A stretch of DNA of 64,000 nt from Bacteroidales bacterium (GTDB taxonomy: Bacteria > Bacteroidota > Bacteroidia > Bacteroidales > UBA1715), in the NCBI GenBank assembly GCA_016714605.1, contig JADKDL010000004.1:62001-126000 (forward strand), given 5' to 3'. Below are positions 49,268-60,387 of the stretch, one piece after another. Position 1 is the first letter of the stretch; every line of letters begins with the position of its first letter. The translations under genes were made by a program, and so were the position numbers. The notes beneath the pieces are model-generated. The model was given only the letters and a program-made list of their open reading frames with translations. It ran no database searches and was not told where the DNA came from.

Positions 49268-50236
49268 ATGGCAAAAGGAAAGTTTGTTTTTAATCCTGAA
49301 ACCCTGAATTTCGAGAAGATAGAGTTTAGTTTTAAACGTTTTATATATAAAGCATTTACTCATATTATATCTAGTGGGGTTACAGCAGTTGTTTTAATGT
49401 TTGTTTACTTAAGTATTTTTCCATCGCCTACGGAAAAAAAACTGAGAGAAGAGAATAAAGAACTCAAATACAATTATGAAGTTATTAATGGTAAGATGGA
49501 TCAGTTTGAGAATATCTTAAAAGATATTCAAGATCGTGATGATAATATTTATAGAATGATATTTGAGGCCGAACCAATTCCAAGTTCGGTTAGAAAAGCT
49601 GGTTTTGGTGGTGTAAATAAATACGCAGAGCTTGAAGAAAAAGGAAATCTGGAATTGGTAATTGAGACAGGTAAGCAACTAGATATCATTTTAAAACAGC
49701 TCTATATTCAATCAAAGTCATTTGATCAGGTAATTGATTTGGCAAAGAATAAAGAACAGATGCTTAAAAGTATCCCTGCCATTCAACCTATATCCGATAA
49801 GGAGTTGATGAGATTTTCATCGGGGTTTGGATATAGAATTCACCCTATTTACAAGACCATGAAATTTCATGAGGGTGTTGATTTAACTGCAAAAGTAGGA
49901 ACGAAAATTTATGCTACTGGCGATGGTGTTATAAAAGTTGCTCAGTTTGGTAGAGGTTATGGCAAATTGGTAACTATAGATCATGGCTATAGCTATGAAA
50001 GCTTATATGGACACATGTCTCAGATTCTTGTAAGAGAAGGTCAAACAGTGAAAAGGGGCGATGTTATTGGTTTAGTTGGAAATACTGGAACGTCATCAGG
50101 ACCACATCTACATTATGAGGTACGTAAAAACGGGCAACCGATAAACCCAATAAACTTTTATCTTAACGATCTTACTCCTGAAGAATTTGATGAAATGATA
50201 GAAATTTCATCAAGACCAACTCAGTCATTCGATTAA
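49268..50236 (+). CDS. M23 family metallopeptidase (LytM-like), membrane-anchored
   Basis: The 322-residue product has a cytosolic N-terminus (MAKGKFVFNPETLNFEKI), one membrane helix at ~35-55, a coiled-coil stretch (KKLREENKELKYNYEVING) and a C-terminal M23 domain: HEGVDLTAKVGTKIYA with the first zinc His and Asp, YGKLVTIDHG, YGHMSQILV and GPHLHYEVRKNG with the last catalytic His pair. Such peptidases cut peptidoglycan cross-bridges or regulate other hydrolases. All zinc ligands are present, so it is probably active. Intact. Confidence 0.94.
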   Translation: MAKGKFVFNPETLNFEKIEFSFKRFIYKAFTHIISSGVTAVVLMFVYLSIFPSPTEKKLREENKELKYNYEVINGKMDQFENILKDIQDRDDNIYRMIFEAEPIPSSVRKAGFGGVNKYAELEEKGNLELVIETGKQLDIILKQLYIQSKSFDQVIDLAKNKEQMLKSIPAIQPISDKELMRFSSGFGYRIHPIYKTMKFHEGVDLTAKVGTKIYATGDGVIKVAQFGRGYGKLVTIDHGYSYESLYGHMSQILVREGQTVKRGDVIGLVGNTGTSSGPHLHYEVRKNGQPINPINFYLNDLTPEEFDEMIEISSRPTQSFD

Positions 50237-50255
50237 TTGAATTTTACGTAAGACT

Positions 50256-50288
50256 CTTAAATATCATTATTTAAGACTTCTTTTTTTA
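50256..50288 (+). terminator. Rho-independent terminator after the M23 gene
   Basis: CTTAAATA pairs with TATTTAAG over a TCAT loop, and the stem is followed within six bases by seven T residues. It begins 20 bases after the stop codon. The rest of the 264-base gap to the RSH gene has no recognised element. Confidence 0.65.
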
Positions 50289-50500
50289 TGTTTTGAATTT
50301 TCAGATCTAAAACGAGAAGTTTTTCTATAACTAGCATAATGCTGAGTAGAGAGTTTTCTGATATGTCTTTATTTCATTTTTATTTTGAACTGACTAATGA
50401 AATTTTAAATGAGCTGTGTAGCTTTTAATTTATTATTTGTTCTATAATTATGAAATATTTTTTTTAACTTTTTTTATTACATTTTTACATTTATTATAAT

Positions 50501-52667
50501 ATGCAACTTTCAGAAGTATATGAATATAAATCATTACTAATTAAAAATATTCATTCAAACAATGCGCAAGAAGAAGCCGATCAAGTTGTTTTTGCACTTG
50601 ATATTTTGTTTGAATTAGAACCTGATGAATCTAAAATTATTTCAAAGCTAAAAATTTCATTATTAGCAATAGAAGAAATAAACCTTAAATATAAAGCCAT
50701 AATAGCACTTCTGCTCAATGATTATATTAATAACAGTGAGGTAAAAGATAGATTGCAAAAAAGTATTAATCCACAAATTTTCTCAATAATTGATGGGTTA
50801 AATAAAGTTCTTTCTATAATATCAGTTAAGGTTGGTATATATTCCGAAAATTATTTAAAATTGTTACTTACTCAAGCAGATGATGTTAGAGTGATTTTAA
50901 TTCTATTAGTTCTTAAACTTCATGATGTTAGAAATATTAAATCATTTGAGGAGCAAAATAGAATAGAGTTATGTAGACAATTATCTTCTTTATATGCTCC
51001 ATTGGCTCATCGGTTAGGTTTGTACAAAATTAAGACTGAAATGGAAGAGCAGTCTATGAAGTATTTACATAACGATGTCTATAAATCTATTGCCGAGAAA
51101 TTATCGGAAAAAAAGGGAGAGAGAGATATTTACATTGAGAATTTCATAAAACCAATAAAAAAAGGCTTAGATGAAAAAGGTCTGAAATATACAATTAAAG
51201 GCAGACCTAAGTCTATTCATTCAATTTGGAATAAGTTAAAAAAAAACAATTTCCGCTTTGAAAGTATCTATGATTTATTTGCAATAAGAATTATACTTGA
51301 TTCAAAACCTGAAAATGAAAAGGCAGATTGTTGGAATGTATATTCTGTAGTATCAGATATTTACAGACCCAATCCAAACCGTTTAAGAGACTGGATTTCA
51401 TCGCCAAAAATTAGTGGTTACGAATCTTTGCATACAACAGTTGTAGGTCCAGACGGTAAATGGGTTGAAATACAAATAAGAACCGAACGCATGGATGAAA
51501 TTGCCGAGAAAGGGCATGCTGCACATTGGAAATATAAAGAAGGAGTTGGAAATGGTGGAGGTTCTGAAAGTTGGTTGTCTAAAATTAGAAAAGCGCTAGA
51601 AAATCCCGATGAATCTGATATTGAGGAATCATCATCAAGAATAGAACTTTATTCTGAGGAGATTTTTTATTTTTACCCCTCAAGGAGATTTAAAAAAACT
51701 ATCGAAAGGTGCAACAATACTCGATTTTGCTTACGAAGTACATACTGATGTGGGTTCTTGTTGTGTTGGTGGAAAAGTGAATGACAAAATTGTACCAATA
51801 AAACACATTCTTCAAAATGGTGATAAGGTTGAAATTTTTACTTCAAAAGCCCAAACACCAAAACGAGATTGGCTTCAGTTTGTGCAGACTTCAAAAGCAA
51901 AAGCACGAATTAAAAAATATCTAAAAGAAAGTGCTCATGTCAACGCTGATGAAGGTAAAGAGATAGTAATAAGAAAATTAAACCAAGTAAAAATAAAGTT
52001 TGCTGACGATAGTGTTTTTAAGCTCATAAAACATTATAAGGTAAAAGATGCTTTGGAATTGTATTTGGGCGCTGCTGAAAATAAATTTGATTGGTCTGAA
52101 TTAAAAACTTTGTTTTTTCCTGAAAAAAATGAGGATGATAAAAAACCGAATCAAATTGATACAAAAGATTTTAAACAGAAAGTAAATAGAAAAATAAATT
52201 CGGTCGATAATTTTCTAATTATTGAAAATAGTGTTGATAATATAGTGTACCGACTTGGGAAATGTTGTAACCCAATAAAAGGAGATGATGTTTTTGGTTT
52301 TCTTACTGCTTCCGGTGGTTTTACAATACATAGAATTACCTGCCCAAATGCCAATGAATTATTGAACAAGTACCCATATAGGGTTGTTAAAACTCATTGG
52401 ACTCAGAATGAAGCTAATGATTCAAGATTTTTGGTGGGTATTAAAGTTGTTGGTGTCGATGAGATTGGGATAATAAGCACCATTACGCAAGTTATTTCTC
52501 AAGATCTTAAAGTGAATATGCGTGACATAAATGTATTATCTGATGATGATATTTTTGAAGGGAAAATTTCTTTATACATCAAAGATAATAATCACTTGGA
52601 AACTCTTCTGAAAAAGATTAGAAACATAAAAGGAGTGCATTTTGCTGATAGATATGATGAAAGATAA
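50501..52667 (+). CDS. RelA-like (p)ppGpp synthetase with degenerate hydrolase domain, one frameshift
   Basis: The restored product is ~722 residues with the RSH order HD-synthetase-TGS-zinc finger-ACT. The synthetase part is well kept: GRPKSIHSIWNKLKK, IYDLFAIRIIL, SGYESLHTTVVGPDGKWV, VEIQIRTERMDEIAEKGHA. The hydrolase part has lost its metal site: the HD..ED motif is replaced by LLNDYINN and the first HP-His is missing, so ppGpp hydrolysis is unlikely. The Cys-rich segment (YRLGKCCNPIKGDDVFGF) and the ACT domain (VDEIGIISTITQVISQD) follow. A shift in a T/A run at ~51670 splits the frame just before the TGS domain (SKGATILDFAYEVHTD). Confidence 0.92.
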
Positions 52668-52705
52668 ATAAATCACGTGTATTATACTCGGAATATCTAT
52701 TTTTT

Positions 52706-54634
52706 TTAATCTAATATTGTAGAAAGTAGCGTCAATAAATCGTCTCTTTTTATTGGTTTTTTCAGGTAATAGTCGCACCCGGCAGCAATAACTTTATCTC
52801 TATCGCTTGTTAGTGCGTGTGCCGTTTGAGCTACAATAGGTATATTTGGATTTTGAGCTTTAATTACTTTAGTTGCTTCAATACCATCAAGAACAGGCAT
52901 TTTTATATCCATTAATATAATATCTATCTTACTGTTGATTACAAACTGGTCAATTGCTTCTTTTCCGTTTGTTGCTCTTATTATTTTAGCTCTTGTTTTA
53001 GCAAGAACTTGCTCTAAATAATAGAAATTAATAGGTTCATCTTCAGCAATTAATATCACTTTTTCACTCCAATTTATTGCGTGAATATCTTTATGTGTAT
53101 TATTATTTTTTTCTTTTTCTTTTTTATCTATTTGGTACGGTAGTTTCAAGGTAAATATAGAACCCTTATTGATGCTTGATTCTACGCTCAGAGAACCGTG
53201 AAGTAATTCTGTGTATGATTTTGCAATTTTCAAACCTAAACCTATGGTTTCGGTATATATCTCATTATTAAATGATTTCTCGGTCAAAAACGTTTTTAAT
53301 TCTTTCAGTTTTTCATTATGTATACCGGAACCGGTATCTTCCACATAGAATAAAATTTCATCAGGTAAAACTTTTAAACCTATTTTAATATGCCCTTTTT
53401 GTGTGAATTTAAGGGAGTTACAAACTATGTTGTTTATTATTTGAATGACTTTTTCTTTGTCTGTTACAATTTCAATATCGGTAGTAGGTAAGTCGAGTAT
53501 AAATTGTAGTTCTTTAGAGAAAACTTCGGTTTCAAATGTTGTATGTAATGACTTAATTATGCTAAATAACATAACCTTGTCGTTGTTCAATTTTATTTGC
53601 CCGGATTCAATCATGGAAATATTTATAATTCCATTAATTACTCTAAGCATCTGGTCACTAGAACTATTCAGGTATTTTATGTAGCTCTGCTGACTTGGGT
53701 CTGGTAGTTCTGTATTTGATAAAATTGATAAAAATCCTATTATACTATTAAGCGAATTTCTGAGTTCGTGTGAAATATTTGCTAAAAATTGGTTTTTTGC
53801 TTTTTCAGATTCTTTAGCATTACTCAATTCCGATAGTAAAACATCTTCATTTAATTTGTATTTCGATATATTCCTAATGATACCATACAAAATGTATCCG
53901 TTTAAGCTAACTTGAATTTTTATAAATGAAATTTCTACAGGTGTAATTTTTGAATTTGCAGTTATAAAACTAAAAATTTCAGAAAGAGGTTCTTGTTTGG
54001 TTATAAACTTAGAAACTGATTTTTGTAAATTATCTTGTTCTTTATCAATTATAAATGAACAAAAATTCTGACTTATAGTTTTTTCATTATTGTAACCGAA
54101 CTTAGAAATAGAAGGAGATATGTATTTTATGAAATAATTATTATCAACTGCAAAGTAAACATCTTCAATATATTCAGCAAATGTATTGAAGAGAATCTTT
54201 TCGTTTTCAGAATGCAACAAATTGTTACTTTCCTTGTTTTTTACTAAAATTACTTGATCATTAGAATACTGATTAATAGCAGAGTATATGAGATGTTTTA
54301 GTATAGATTGATTATTGTCGGGGTTGAAAATTCCAAAAATTTTTCTCCAATTGTTTTCATTTTGTATATAGTCAGCGTTTTCTGAAAGTGTAATTATTTT
54401 TATGTTTCTATCATGAATTTCATCTAACAAAAGGTTAATTTCTTCAAAATGAGATGCAGAATGAATAGAGGTTATAAAAACTTTAACATCGTTTATTGAT
54501 AAATAATTATTAACTTCATCTAATGTGCTAAATATTAATATATTAAATTCATTACATAAATTTGATTCAAACATAAATGTTTTAAATCTTTTATCATAAT
54601 AATATATGATAGATTCTTTTAAATCTTTGTTCAT
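52706..54634 (-). CDS. Hybrid sensor histidine kinase with PAS and receiver domains
   Basis: The 642-residue cytosolic protein has no membrane helix or signal peptide. Residues ~20-125 look like a degenerate receiver fold (VKVFITSIHS, IKIITLSENADYI). A PAS domain follows at ~145-260. The kinase core has FLANISHELRNSLNSIIGFL with the phospho-acceptor His, NIVCNSLKFTQKG, VEDTGSGI and IGLGLKIAKSYTELLHG. The C-terminal receiver has VILIAEDEPINFYYL, the phospho-Asp in IILMDIKMPVLDG and the Lys in YYLKKPI. No response regulator gene lies next to it, so its partner is unknown. Intact. Confidence 0.9.
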   Translation of the reverse strand: MNKDLKESIIYYYDKRFKTFMFESNLCNEFNILIFSTLDEVNNYLSINDVKVFITSIHSASHFEEINLLLDEIHDRNIKIITLSENADYIQNENNWRKIFGIFNPDNNQSILKHLIYSAINQYSNDQVILVKNKESNNLLHSENEKILFNTFAEYIEDVYFAVDNNYFIKYISPSISKFGYNNEKTISQNFCSFIIDKEQDNLQKSVSKFITKQEPLSEIFSFITANSKITPVEISFIKIQVSLNGYILYGIIRNISKYKLNEDVLLSELSNAKESEKAKNQFLANISHELRNSLNSIIGFLSILSNTELPDPSQQSYIKYLNSSSDQMLRVINGIINISMIESGQIKLNNDKVMLFSIIKSLHTTFETEVFSKELQFILDLPTTDIEIVTDKEKVIQIINNIVCNSLKFTQKGHIKIGLKVLPDEILFYVEDTGSGIHNEKLKELKTFLTEKSFNNEIYTETIGLGLKIAKSYTELLHGSLSVESSINKGSIFTLKLPYQIDKKEKEKNNNTHKDIHAINWSEKVILIAEDEPINFYYLEQVLAKTRAKIIRATNGKEAIDQFVINSKIDIILMDIKMPVLDGIEATKVIKAQNPNIPIVAQTAHALTSDRDKVIAAGCDYYLKKPIKRDDLLTLLSTILD

Positions 54635-54930
54635 TTGGTTGTAATAAACTTTGTTTTTCGGTATAAAGTTTCTATTTCCAATATTAATAAATATTCGTGA
54701 TACATGAGGTTAATTTTTATATTATTATTTATAATAATTTTTATTTTACTTGTTTTAGTAATATTACTGGTTATTATAAAGTTGTTTGAAACTCATATTA
54801 ATATTAAACTTTGCTATTAGAATCTAAATATCTTTAATTTCTAGTACAATAAAGTAAGAATTTTTATAATTTTGATAATTATTACGAATTGTGTAATAAT
54901 ATATTTTTTTAAATTATAGAAATTACCCAA
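54635..54930. other. Non-coding AT-rich region between divergent genes
   Basis: The 296 bases between the hybrid kinase and the next rightward gene show no gene, repeat or clear promoter box. It is among the most AT-rich parts of the window and should hold both promoters. Confidence 0.4.
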
Positions 54931-55897
54931 GTGAAACCAATTACATTATTCTGCCTGTTAATATTATTATTTGCTAAAATTAGTATTGCTCAGGAAGATA
55001 CACTTGTTTCAAAGCAACAAGCTCTTGATACTACGTCATCTCAGGTTCTAAATATTGATAATTCTGAGCTTGTACCTAGTGATACTGTTATTTTAACTAA
55101 AAAAAGTGTTTTAGATAGTATTTGGAATGAAACATACATCAGTTATAAGGTTGATTCTGTTGATTTTAAAAGAAAATCTATTTCTCAATTTGGAATAGGG
55201 CGCTCATATTTGCAAAATAATTATATTACTTCATTGACATATCCGGGAGTAGAATTTTAAATACTCTAAAACATCTGAAAAATATAAAGGATTATCATTA
55301 ATAAGAAAATGTTTAACTGAACATTTTTCTTATTTTTCTGATATAAATACTGATAAGTCATTTTATGAAATCGGACTTTCTTATGAATATAGTTTTCTGT
55401 TTTCTGTTTATAAGAATCGGTCTAATACATTTTCTTTTCATATTGGTCCTACCGGAATATCTGATATTTATATAGATATTAAAACAGATAACACAAATAA
55501 TCCATTTGCTTATAGATCTACAAATTCACTTGGTGTTTCTTCTATGGTTGCTTATCGTTTTAAAACCAAAAAATTCTGTAAAGTTTCTTTTTTAATTGAT
55601 ATTCCACTAGTTGCGTTAGTAGCAGTACCCGATTACGCAAATGTATTACCTGTTGATTTATATGAGAATTTTGATTTAAGTGCTATTTATTCTGTAATGC
55701 CAATAGGAGCATATACAAGATTCAGATCAATTACAAATTTTGAATTTTCTTTTTGGAAAAATTCAGCAAGAAAGAGTGGTTCAACTTGGCGATTAACACA
55801 TGTTTATGATGGCGGAAATATAAGTAAACCTAAAAAATTAGGATTTTCTAATCATACTGTACTCATAGGTAAAGTTTATAGGATTTTTAACCATTAA
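54931..55897 (+). CDS. Exported, probable outer-membrane protein of unknown function, one frameshift
   Basis: A GTG start gives a signal peptide (MKPITLFCLLILLFAKISIAQ). The first frame ends at 55260. From 55259 another frame continues (KYSKTSEKYKGLSLIRK, then strand-like segments such as FYEIGLSYEYSFLFSVYK and TFSFHIGPTGISDIYI), ending KVYRIFNH at 55897. Restored length is ~322 residues. Alternating hydrophobic strands and a terminal aromatic residue region fit an outer membrane beta-barrel. I do not recognise the family. It lies 70 bases before an S41 peptidase on the same strand. Confidence 0.7.
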
Positions 55898-55966
55898 ATT
55901 GACTCATTGATTCTCAACAGCATTATTAAAATTGATTACTCCAAATAAGTATATATTTTTTGAATT

Positions 55967-56995
55967 TTGCAAAACTTCCTTTTTTTACTCTTAATTTTTT
56001 CAATTTCAAGTTGTACAAAACTTTTTGTTGATGAAAATAAAGAAAATACACCAATAAATAATTTTGAAATGCTATGGAAACTTGTAGATGAAAATTATTG
56101 TTATTTTGAATATAAAAATATTGATTGGGATTATCAGTATAGTGTTTATAAAGAAAAAATTTTCGATTCTATGTCTGATGAAGAATTGTTCAATGTTTTA
56201 TCAGAAATGCTCTCAGAACTTAAAGATGGACATGTGAATTTATATTCAAATTTCAATCAATCACGTTATTGGAATTGGTATTTAGATTATCCGTCAAATT
56301 TTGATGAAAAAATATTAGATGAGAAGTATTTAGGAAATGATTATTATATATCGGGCGGATTAGTTTCAAAATTGTTGAAAAATAATATTGGTTATATTAG
56401 ATATTCAAGTTTTTCATCGGTTGTAGATGATGACAATTTAAATTTTGTCTTGTCTAAATTTTCTGATACAGATGGTATTATAATTGATATTAGAAATAAC
56501 GGAGGTGGATATATTTACATATCAGATTTGATAGCTTCAAGATTTATTCCTGAACAATATTCAGATTCTACTTCAATCAGAGTTGGATACTTGAAATATA
56601 AAACAGGAGTTGAACATGATGACTTTTCTGATTTCTATAAGGTAGATTTAATTCCAACAAAAAAAGAAAATATAAAATATCAGAAAAAAGTAGTTTTAGT
56701 AACCAATAGACTGGTTTATAGCGCTGCAAATGATTTTGCAATGAAAATGAAAGCATTACCCAATGTAATACTTATGGGAGATACAACCGGTGGAGGAGGA
56801 GGTGTTCCAATTTTAAATGAATTATATAATGGATGGAGTGTTAGATATTCTGCAAACCCAATGTTTGATAGTGAAAAAAAACATACTGAATTTGGTATTG
56901 CTCCAACATATTTTGTACAAATGGATACAACAAATAGAGAATTTGATTCTATACTCGAGTCAGCAATAGACTATTTAAGTAATAAAAATAAATAG
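55967..56995 (+). CDS. S41 family peptidase (C-terminal processing protease), lipoprotein
   Basis: The product from the TTG at 55967 has 342 residues and a lipoprotein signal (LFLLLIFSISSCTKLF). The first domain has EELFNVLSEMLSELKDGHV; the protease core has IGYIRYSSFSS, GIIIDIRNNGGGYIYISDL, VVLVTNRLVYSAANDFAMKM with the catalytic Ser, and TTGGGGGVPILNEL. No ATG is available in frame because a stop lies six bases upstream, so either TTG is used or a base is lost there. No PDZ domain is apparent, so it belongs to the short tricorn-like S41 group. It acts in the periplasm. Confidence 0.87.
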   Translation: MQNFLFLLLIFSISSCTKLFVDENKENTPINNFEMLWKLVDENYCYFEYKNIDWDYQYSVYKEKIFDSMSDEELFNVLSEMLSELKDGHVNLYSNFNQSRYWNWYLDYPSNFDEKILDEKYLGNDYYISGGLVSKLLKNNIGYIRYSSFSSVVDDDNLNFVLSKFSDTDGIIIDIRNNGGGYIYISDLIASRFIPEQYSDSTSIRVGYLKYKTGVEHDDFSDFYKVDLIPTKKENIKYQKKVVLVTNRLVYSAANDFAMKMKALPNVILMGDTTGGGGGVPILNELYNGWSVRYSANPMFDSEKKHTEFGIAPTYFVQMDTTNREFDSILESAIDYLSNKNK

Positions 56996-57080
56996 TTGCC
57001 TTTTTTTATTTTAAACATTATATTGAACAATTAGTAACATTATTTTTAATAATTTTAATAAAATTTTAACAAATAAACTT

Positions 57081-57791
57081 GTGGAAAAAAGTGATATTTC
57101 TTCTGTGTTAGAGGTTTTGAACGGAAAATCTGCCAATGAAATAATAAAATGGATTTTTGATACTATTGGAGTTGAAAATGTTGCGTTGGCATCAAGTTTA
57201 GGCATAGAAGATCAGGTGCTTACAGACTTGGTTTTAAAACAAAATGATAAAGCTCGAATATTTACTTTAGATACAGGTAGATTGCCCCAAGAAACCTATA
57301 GTGCTATGGATAAAACCATGATGCATTATAATTTTAAATATGAAGTATTATTTCCTGATAGAGATAAGGTTGAAAAAATGGTTTCAGAATATGGAGCAAA
57401 TCTATTTTATGAGAGCATTGAAAAGAGAAAACTGTGTTGCGATGTTAGAAAAGTTGATATTTTAAAAAAGAAACTTAGTACATTAAAGGCTTGGATTTGC
57501 GGATTGAGAAAAGAACAGTCTGTAACACGAACAAATATTAACGTTGTAGAATGGGATGAGGCTAATAATTTGTTGAAATTTAATCCATTAATAGATTGGA
57601 ATGAAGCAGATGTTTGGAATTATTTGAAAAAAGAAAATGTACCCTATAATAAACTTTTTGACAAAGGGTATACAAGCATAGGTTGTGCACCTTGTACTAG
57701 AGCCATAGAAAAAGGCGAGGATTTAAGAGCCGGAAGATGGTGGTGGGAAGATCCTATGCATAAAGAGTGTGGTTTGCATGTGAAAAAATAA
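57081..57791 (+). CDS. cysH: Phosphoadenosine/adenosine phosphosulfate reductase
   Basis: The 236-residue product from GTG at 57081 has the PP-loop-like ALASSLGIEDQVLTDLVLK, the FTLDTGRLPQETY sulfate-binding region, KLCCDVRKVDIL and YTSIGCAPCTRAIEKGEDLRAGRWWW, plus the catalytic ECGLH. The paired Cys motifs (CC and CxxC) bind a [4Fe-4S] cluster, which favours APS over PAPS as substrate. It reduces activated sulfate to sulfite for cysteine synthesis. No cysD, cysN or sulfite reductase lies nearby. A weak hairpin (57799-57825) follows. Confidence 0.93.
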   Translation: MEKSDISSVLEVLNGKSANEIIKWIFDTIGVENVALASSLGIEDQVLTDLVLKQNDKARIFTLDTGRLPQETYSAMDKTMMHYNFKYEVLFPDRDKVEKMVSEYGANLFYESIEKRKLCCDVRKVDILKKKLSTLKAWICGLRKEQSVTRTNINVVEWDEANNLLKFNPLIDWNEADVWNYLKKENVPYNKLFDKGYTSIGCAPCTRAIEKGEDLRAGRWWWEDPMHKECGLHVKK

Positions 57792-57856
57792 TGAATTCAT
57801 TACACATTTATTTTTATTGTGTAATTTAATATATTGCGTATTTATATAACTAAATT

Positions 57857-59193
57857 ATGATTTTTGATATTTTTATTACTTTTTTACTGGTTTTTTTCAA
57901 TGGTTTTTTTGTTGCTGCAGAGTTTGCGATTGTTAAAGTTAGAACATCTCAACTTGAGGTTAAAGTTCATGAAGGAAATAGATTTGCTAGTCTTGCTCAA
58001 AATATAGTTGCAAATCTTGATGGCTATTTGGCTGCTACTCAGCTAGGTATCACACTAGCAAGTTTAGGTTTGGGTTGGATTGGAGAACCTGTAGTGTCTA
58101 AAATTATACTAAAGATTATGTCAATTTTAGTATAGAAGTTACCAAGAATTAGCTCATAATATTTCTTTACCTATAGCTTTTGCTTTTATAACAGTTTTGC
58201 ATATTGTTTTTGGTGAATTAGCACCAAAATCATTAGCAATTCAACGTTCAATGAAAACTGCATTAGTAATTTCTTATCCACTACAGTTTTTTTATGTGCT
58301 TTTTAGACCTATAATATGGATTTTGAATGGTATAGCAAATTTTATTCTGAAGAATATTGGTATTACTTCAACGCATGGTTCTGATGTACATAGTAGTGAA
58401 GAATTACAATTTTTGGTACAGCAAGGACAAAAAAGTGGAGAAATTGATGAAGCTGAATATAAAATAATTAAAAATGCTTTTAATTTTTCTGAACAAACGG
58501 TGAAACAGGTTATGGTTCCCAGAGTTAATGTGTTTGCCATTGACATAAATAATATCACTGAAAATATTCTAGATTTGGTTATTGATGAGAGTTATTCAAG
58601 AATTCCTTGTTACGAAAATAATTTAGATAATATAGTTGGGGTTGTTTATTTAAAAGAATTACTGATTGCAACAAGGAATAATAAAAAAATGAACATACGT
58701 TCTGTAATGCGCCAGATGTTTGTTGTTCCTGAAACTAAATTAATAGGTCAATTACTAAATGAGTTTCAGGTAAGACACCAACAGATGGCTCTGGTTGTAA
58801 ATGAATATGGTGGCACTGAAGGTATTATTACAATGGAAGATATTTTGGAAGAGCTTGTTGGTGAAATTCAAGATGAATATGATAATGAAATACCTTTTGT
58901 AGAAAAAATTTCTGAGAAAAGCTACAATGTAATTGCTTCTGTAAATATTGATGATATTAATGAATTGCTTCCTCATCCTTTGCAAAGATGAGCAATATGA
59001 TACACTTGCAGGTTATATCATATTGAAATTTGGAAGAATTCCATCTGTAAAAGACAAGATAATTCTTGATAATTATGAACTATCTGTACTTAAAAAACAT
59101 AAAAGTACAATATTGCTAGTTCACCTCATTGATTTATTATATACTGATAAAGATGCAGTTGAAGAAGAAAATAATAGTTCTGATGTTTTATAG
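57857..59193 (+). CDS. CNNM/CorC family membrane protein with CBS domains (hemolysin-like), two frameshifts
   Basis: The restored product is ~445 residues. An N-terminal CNNM membrane domain (FNGFFVAAEFAIVKVRTSQLE, GYLAATQLGITLASLGLGW) is interrupted by a shift at ~58133. The next frame reads SYQELAHNISLPIAFAF and HIVFGELAPKSLAIQRS. Two CBS domains follow (VKQVMVPRVNVFAIDI, NIRSVMRQMFVVPETKL) with GGTEGIITMEDILEELVGEI. A second shift at ~58982 leads into the CorC/HlyC domain (DTLAGYIILKFGRIPSVKD). Family members are linked to magnesium or other divalent cation export. The name hemolysin is historical and not evidence for lysis. Confidence 0.88.
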
Positions 59194-59197
59194 AATA

Positions 59198-60138
59198 TTA
59201 AATTAATATATCCATATAGTCTGAACAGCTGAAAGCTTCTATCTCAGTATTTTTACAAAGTTGTTGAGCTTCTTCTAATATTAAATCTATTTCTTTGTCT
59301 GTATTGTGAGGATCGTGATGGGTGAGTCCAACCCTTTTTACTTTGCATTTTGAAGCTAAATTAATAACATAATCAGGAGTAGAGTGGCCATAACCTGCAT
59401 TAGACGCATCGTATCTTTTTCTTGAGTATTGACAATCAATTATAAGTAAATCGGCTCCATGTATGTGATGTTTCATTGCGTTCGGTATCGAATCCTGATT
59501 TTCATGATCAGTCATCAATACACAAACTTTTCTTGTTTCCAAATCTTCTATGCGGTATGAAAGTGTCATTCCCGGATGATATGTCTTAATTGTTTTTATT
59601 GCTAAAAATTCTTTAAGAGGAACTTTATTCTTTTTTATTGAAATCAATTCATTAAGATTTTCTGATAGAGTTTCAAAAACATCTGCGTCAATTATTTTAA
59701 TTCCCAATTTGTGAATCAAAATAACATCTTTCCCAGGGAACTTAATGTCTTTATATTTGAAATCTCCACGAACCTCTTGAATATTTATTGGAAAATAAGG
59801 TGGGCGCATCATATTTTCCATCATTTGCAATGGACCTACACCATTATCATATGGTCCAATAAGTCGCATTTTGTATTTTTTTATAAATAACACCGGACTA
59901 TGAAACAATCCAATTATGTGATCATGATGCCAATGTGTGAATAAGGTCAGTATTTCTGTAATCTCAGGCTCATTCTTCAGTATATCATGACCCATTGACA
60001 AAAAACCACTTCCTCATCTATTACCAAAGCCAAATGGTCTGGAATATGTTTGTTAAATATTCTCAAACATGTAGTGTTGCCACCATATTTCAAAGAAGAA
60101 TCATTAAATATTGGAATAGAACCGCGTGTTCCATACAT
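59198..60138 (-). CDS. MBL-fold metal-dependent hydrolase, one frameshift
   Basis: The start at 60138 gives MYGTRGSIPIFND and KYGGNTTCLRIF, the family N-terminus. A shift in a T/G run at ~60015 leads to GSGFLSMGHDILKN, then the metal site FTHWHHDHIIGL and later LMTDHENQ and GLTHHDP. Restored length is ~313 residues. It belongs to the Lactamase_B_2-like group of phosphodiesterase-type hydrolases, but its substrate is unknown. A four-base gap separates its end from the convergent CNNM gene. Confidence 0.85.
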
Positions 60139-60341
60139 TTTTATCCTTATGCTTTTATAATTTGCAAATTCCTGTATACCTTATCTATACTGCAATATAA
60201 TAAAAACTTTAAATACTATTGGAATAAAATTATGAAATTAAATTTCAATTTTAGAAATTTCTAGGTCTTAAATAGAATCATTGAAAATTAGAATTTTCCC
60301 AACAACGCTTTAATCGTCAAGACATTAAAGAATAGTTGTTT

Positions 60342-60379
60342 TTTGTAATGTATTATATTTCAAAAAAATACATTACAAA
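60342..60379 (-). terminator. Hairpin after the outer-membrane protein gene
   Basis: TTTGTAATGTATT pairs perfectly with AATACATTACAAA (13 bases) over a 12-base loop, 9 bases past the stop at 60388. The T run is in the loop rather than after the stem, so terminator function is uncertain. Confidence 0.5.
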
Positions 60380-60387
60380 CAAAAGAA

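Noticed and set aside
57857..59193. Hemolysin toxin
   Set aside because: The CNNM-CBS-CorC domain order is that of a cation transport protein; the toxin name is historical.
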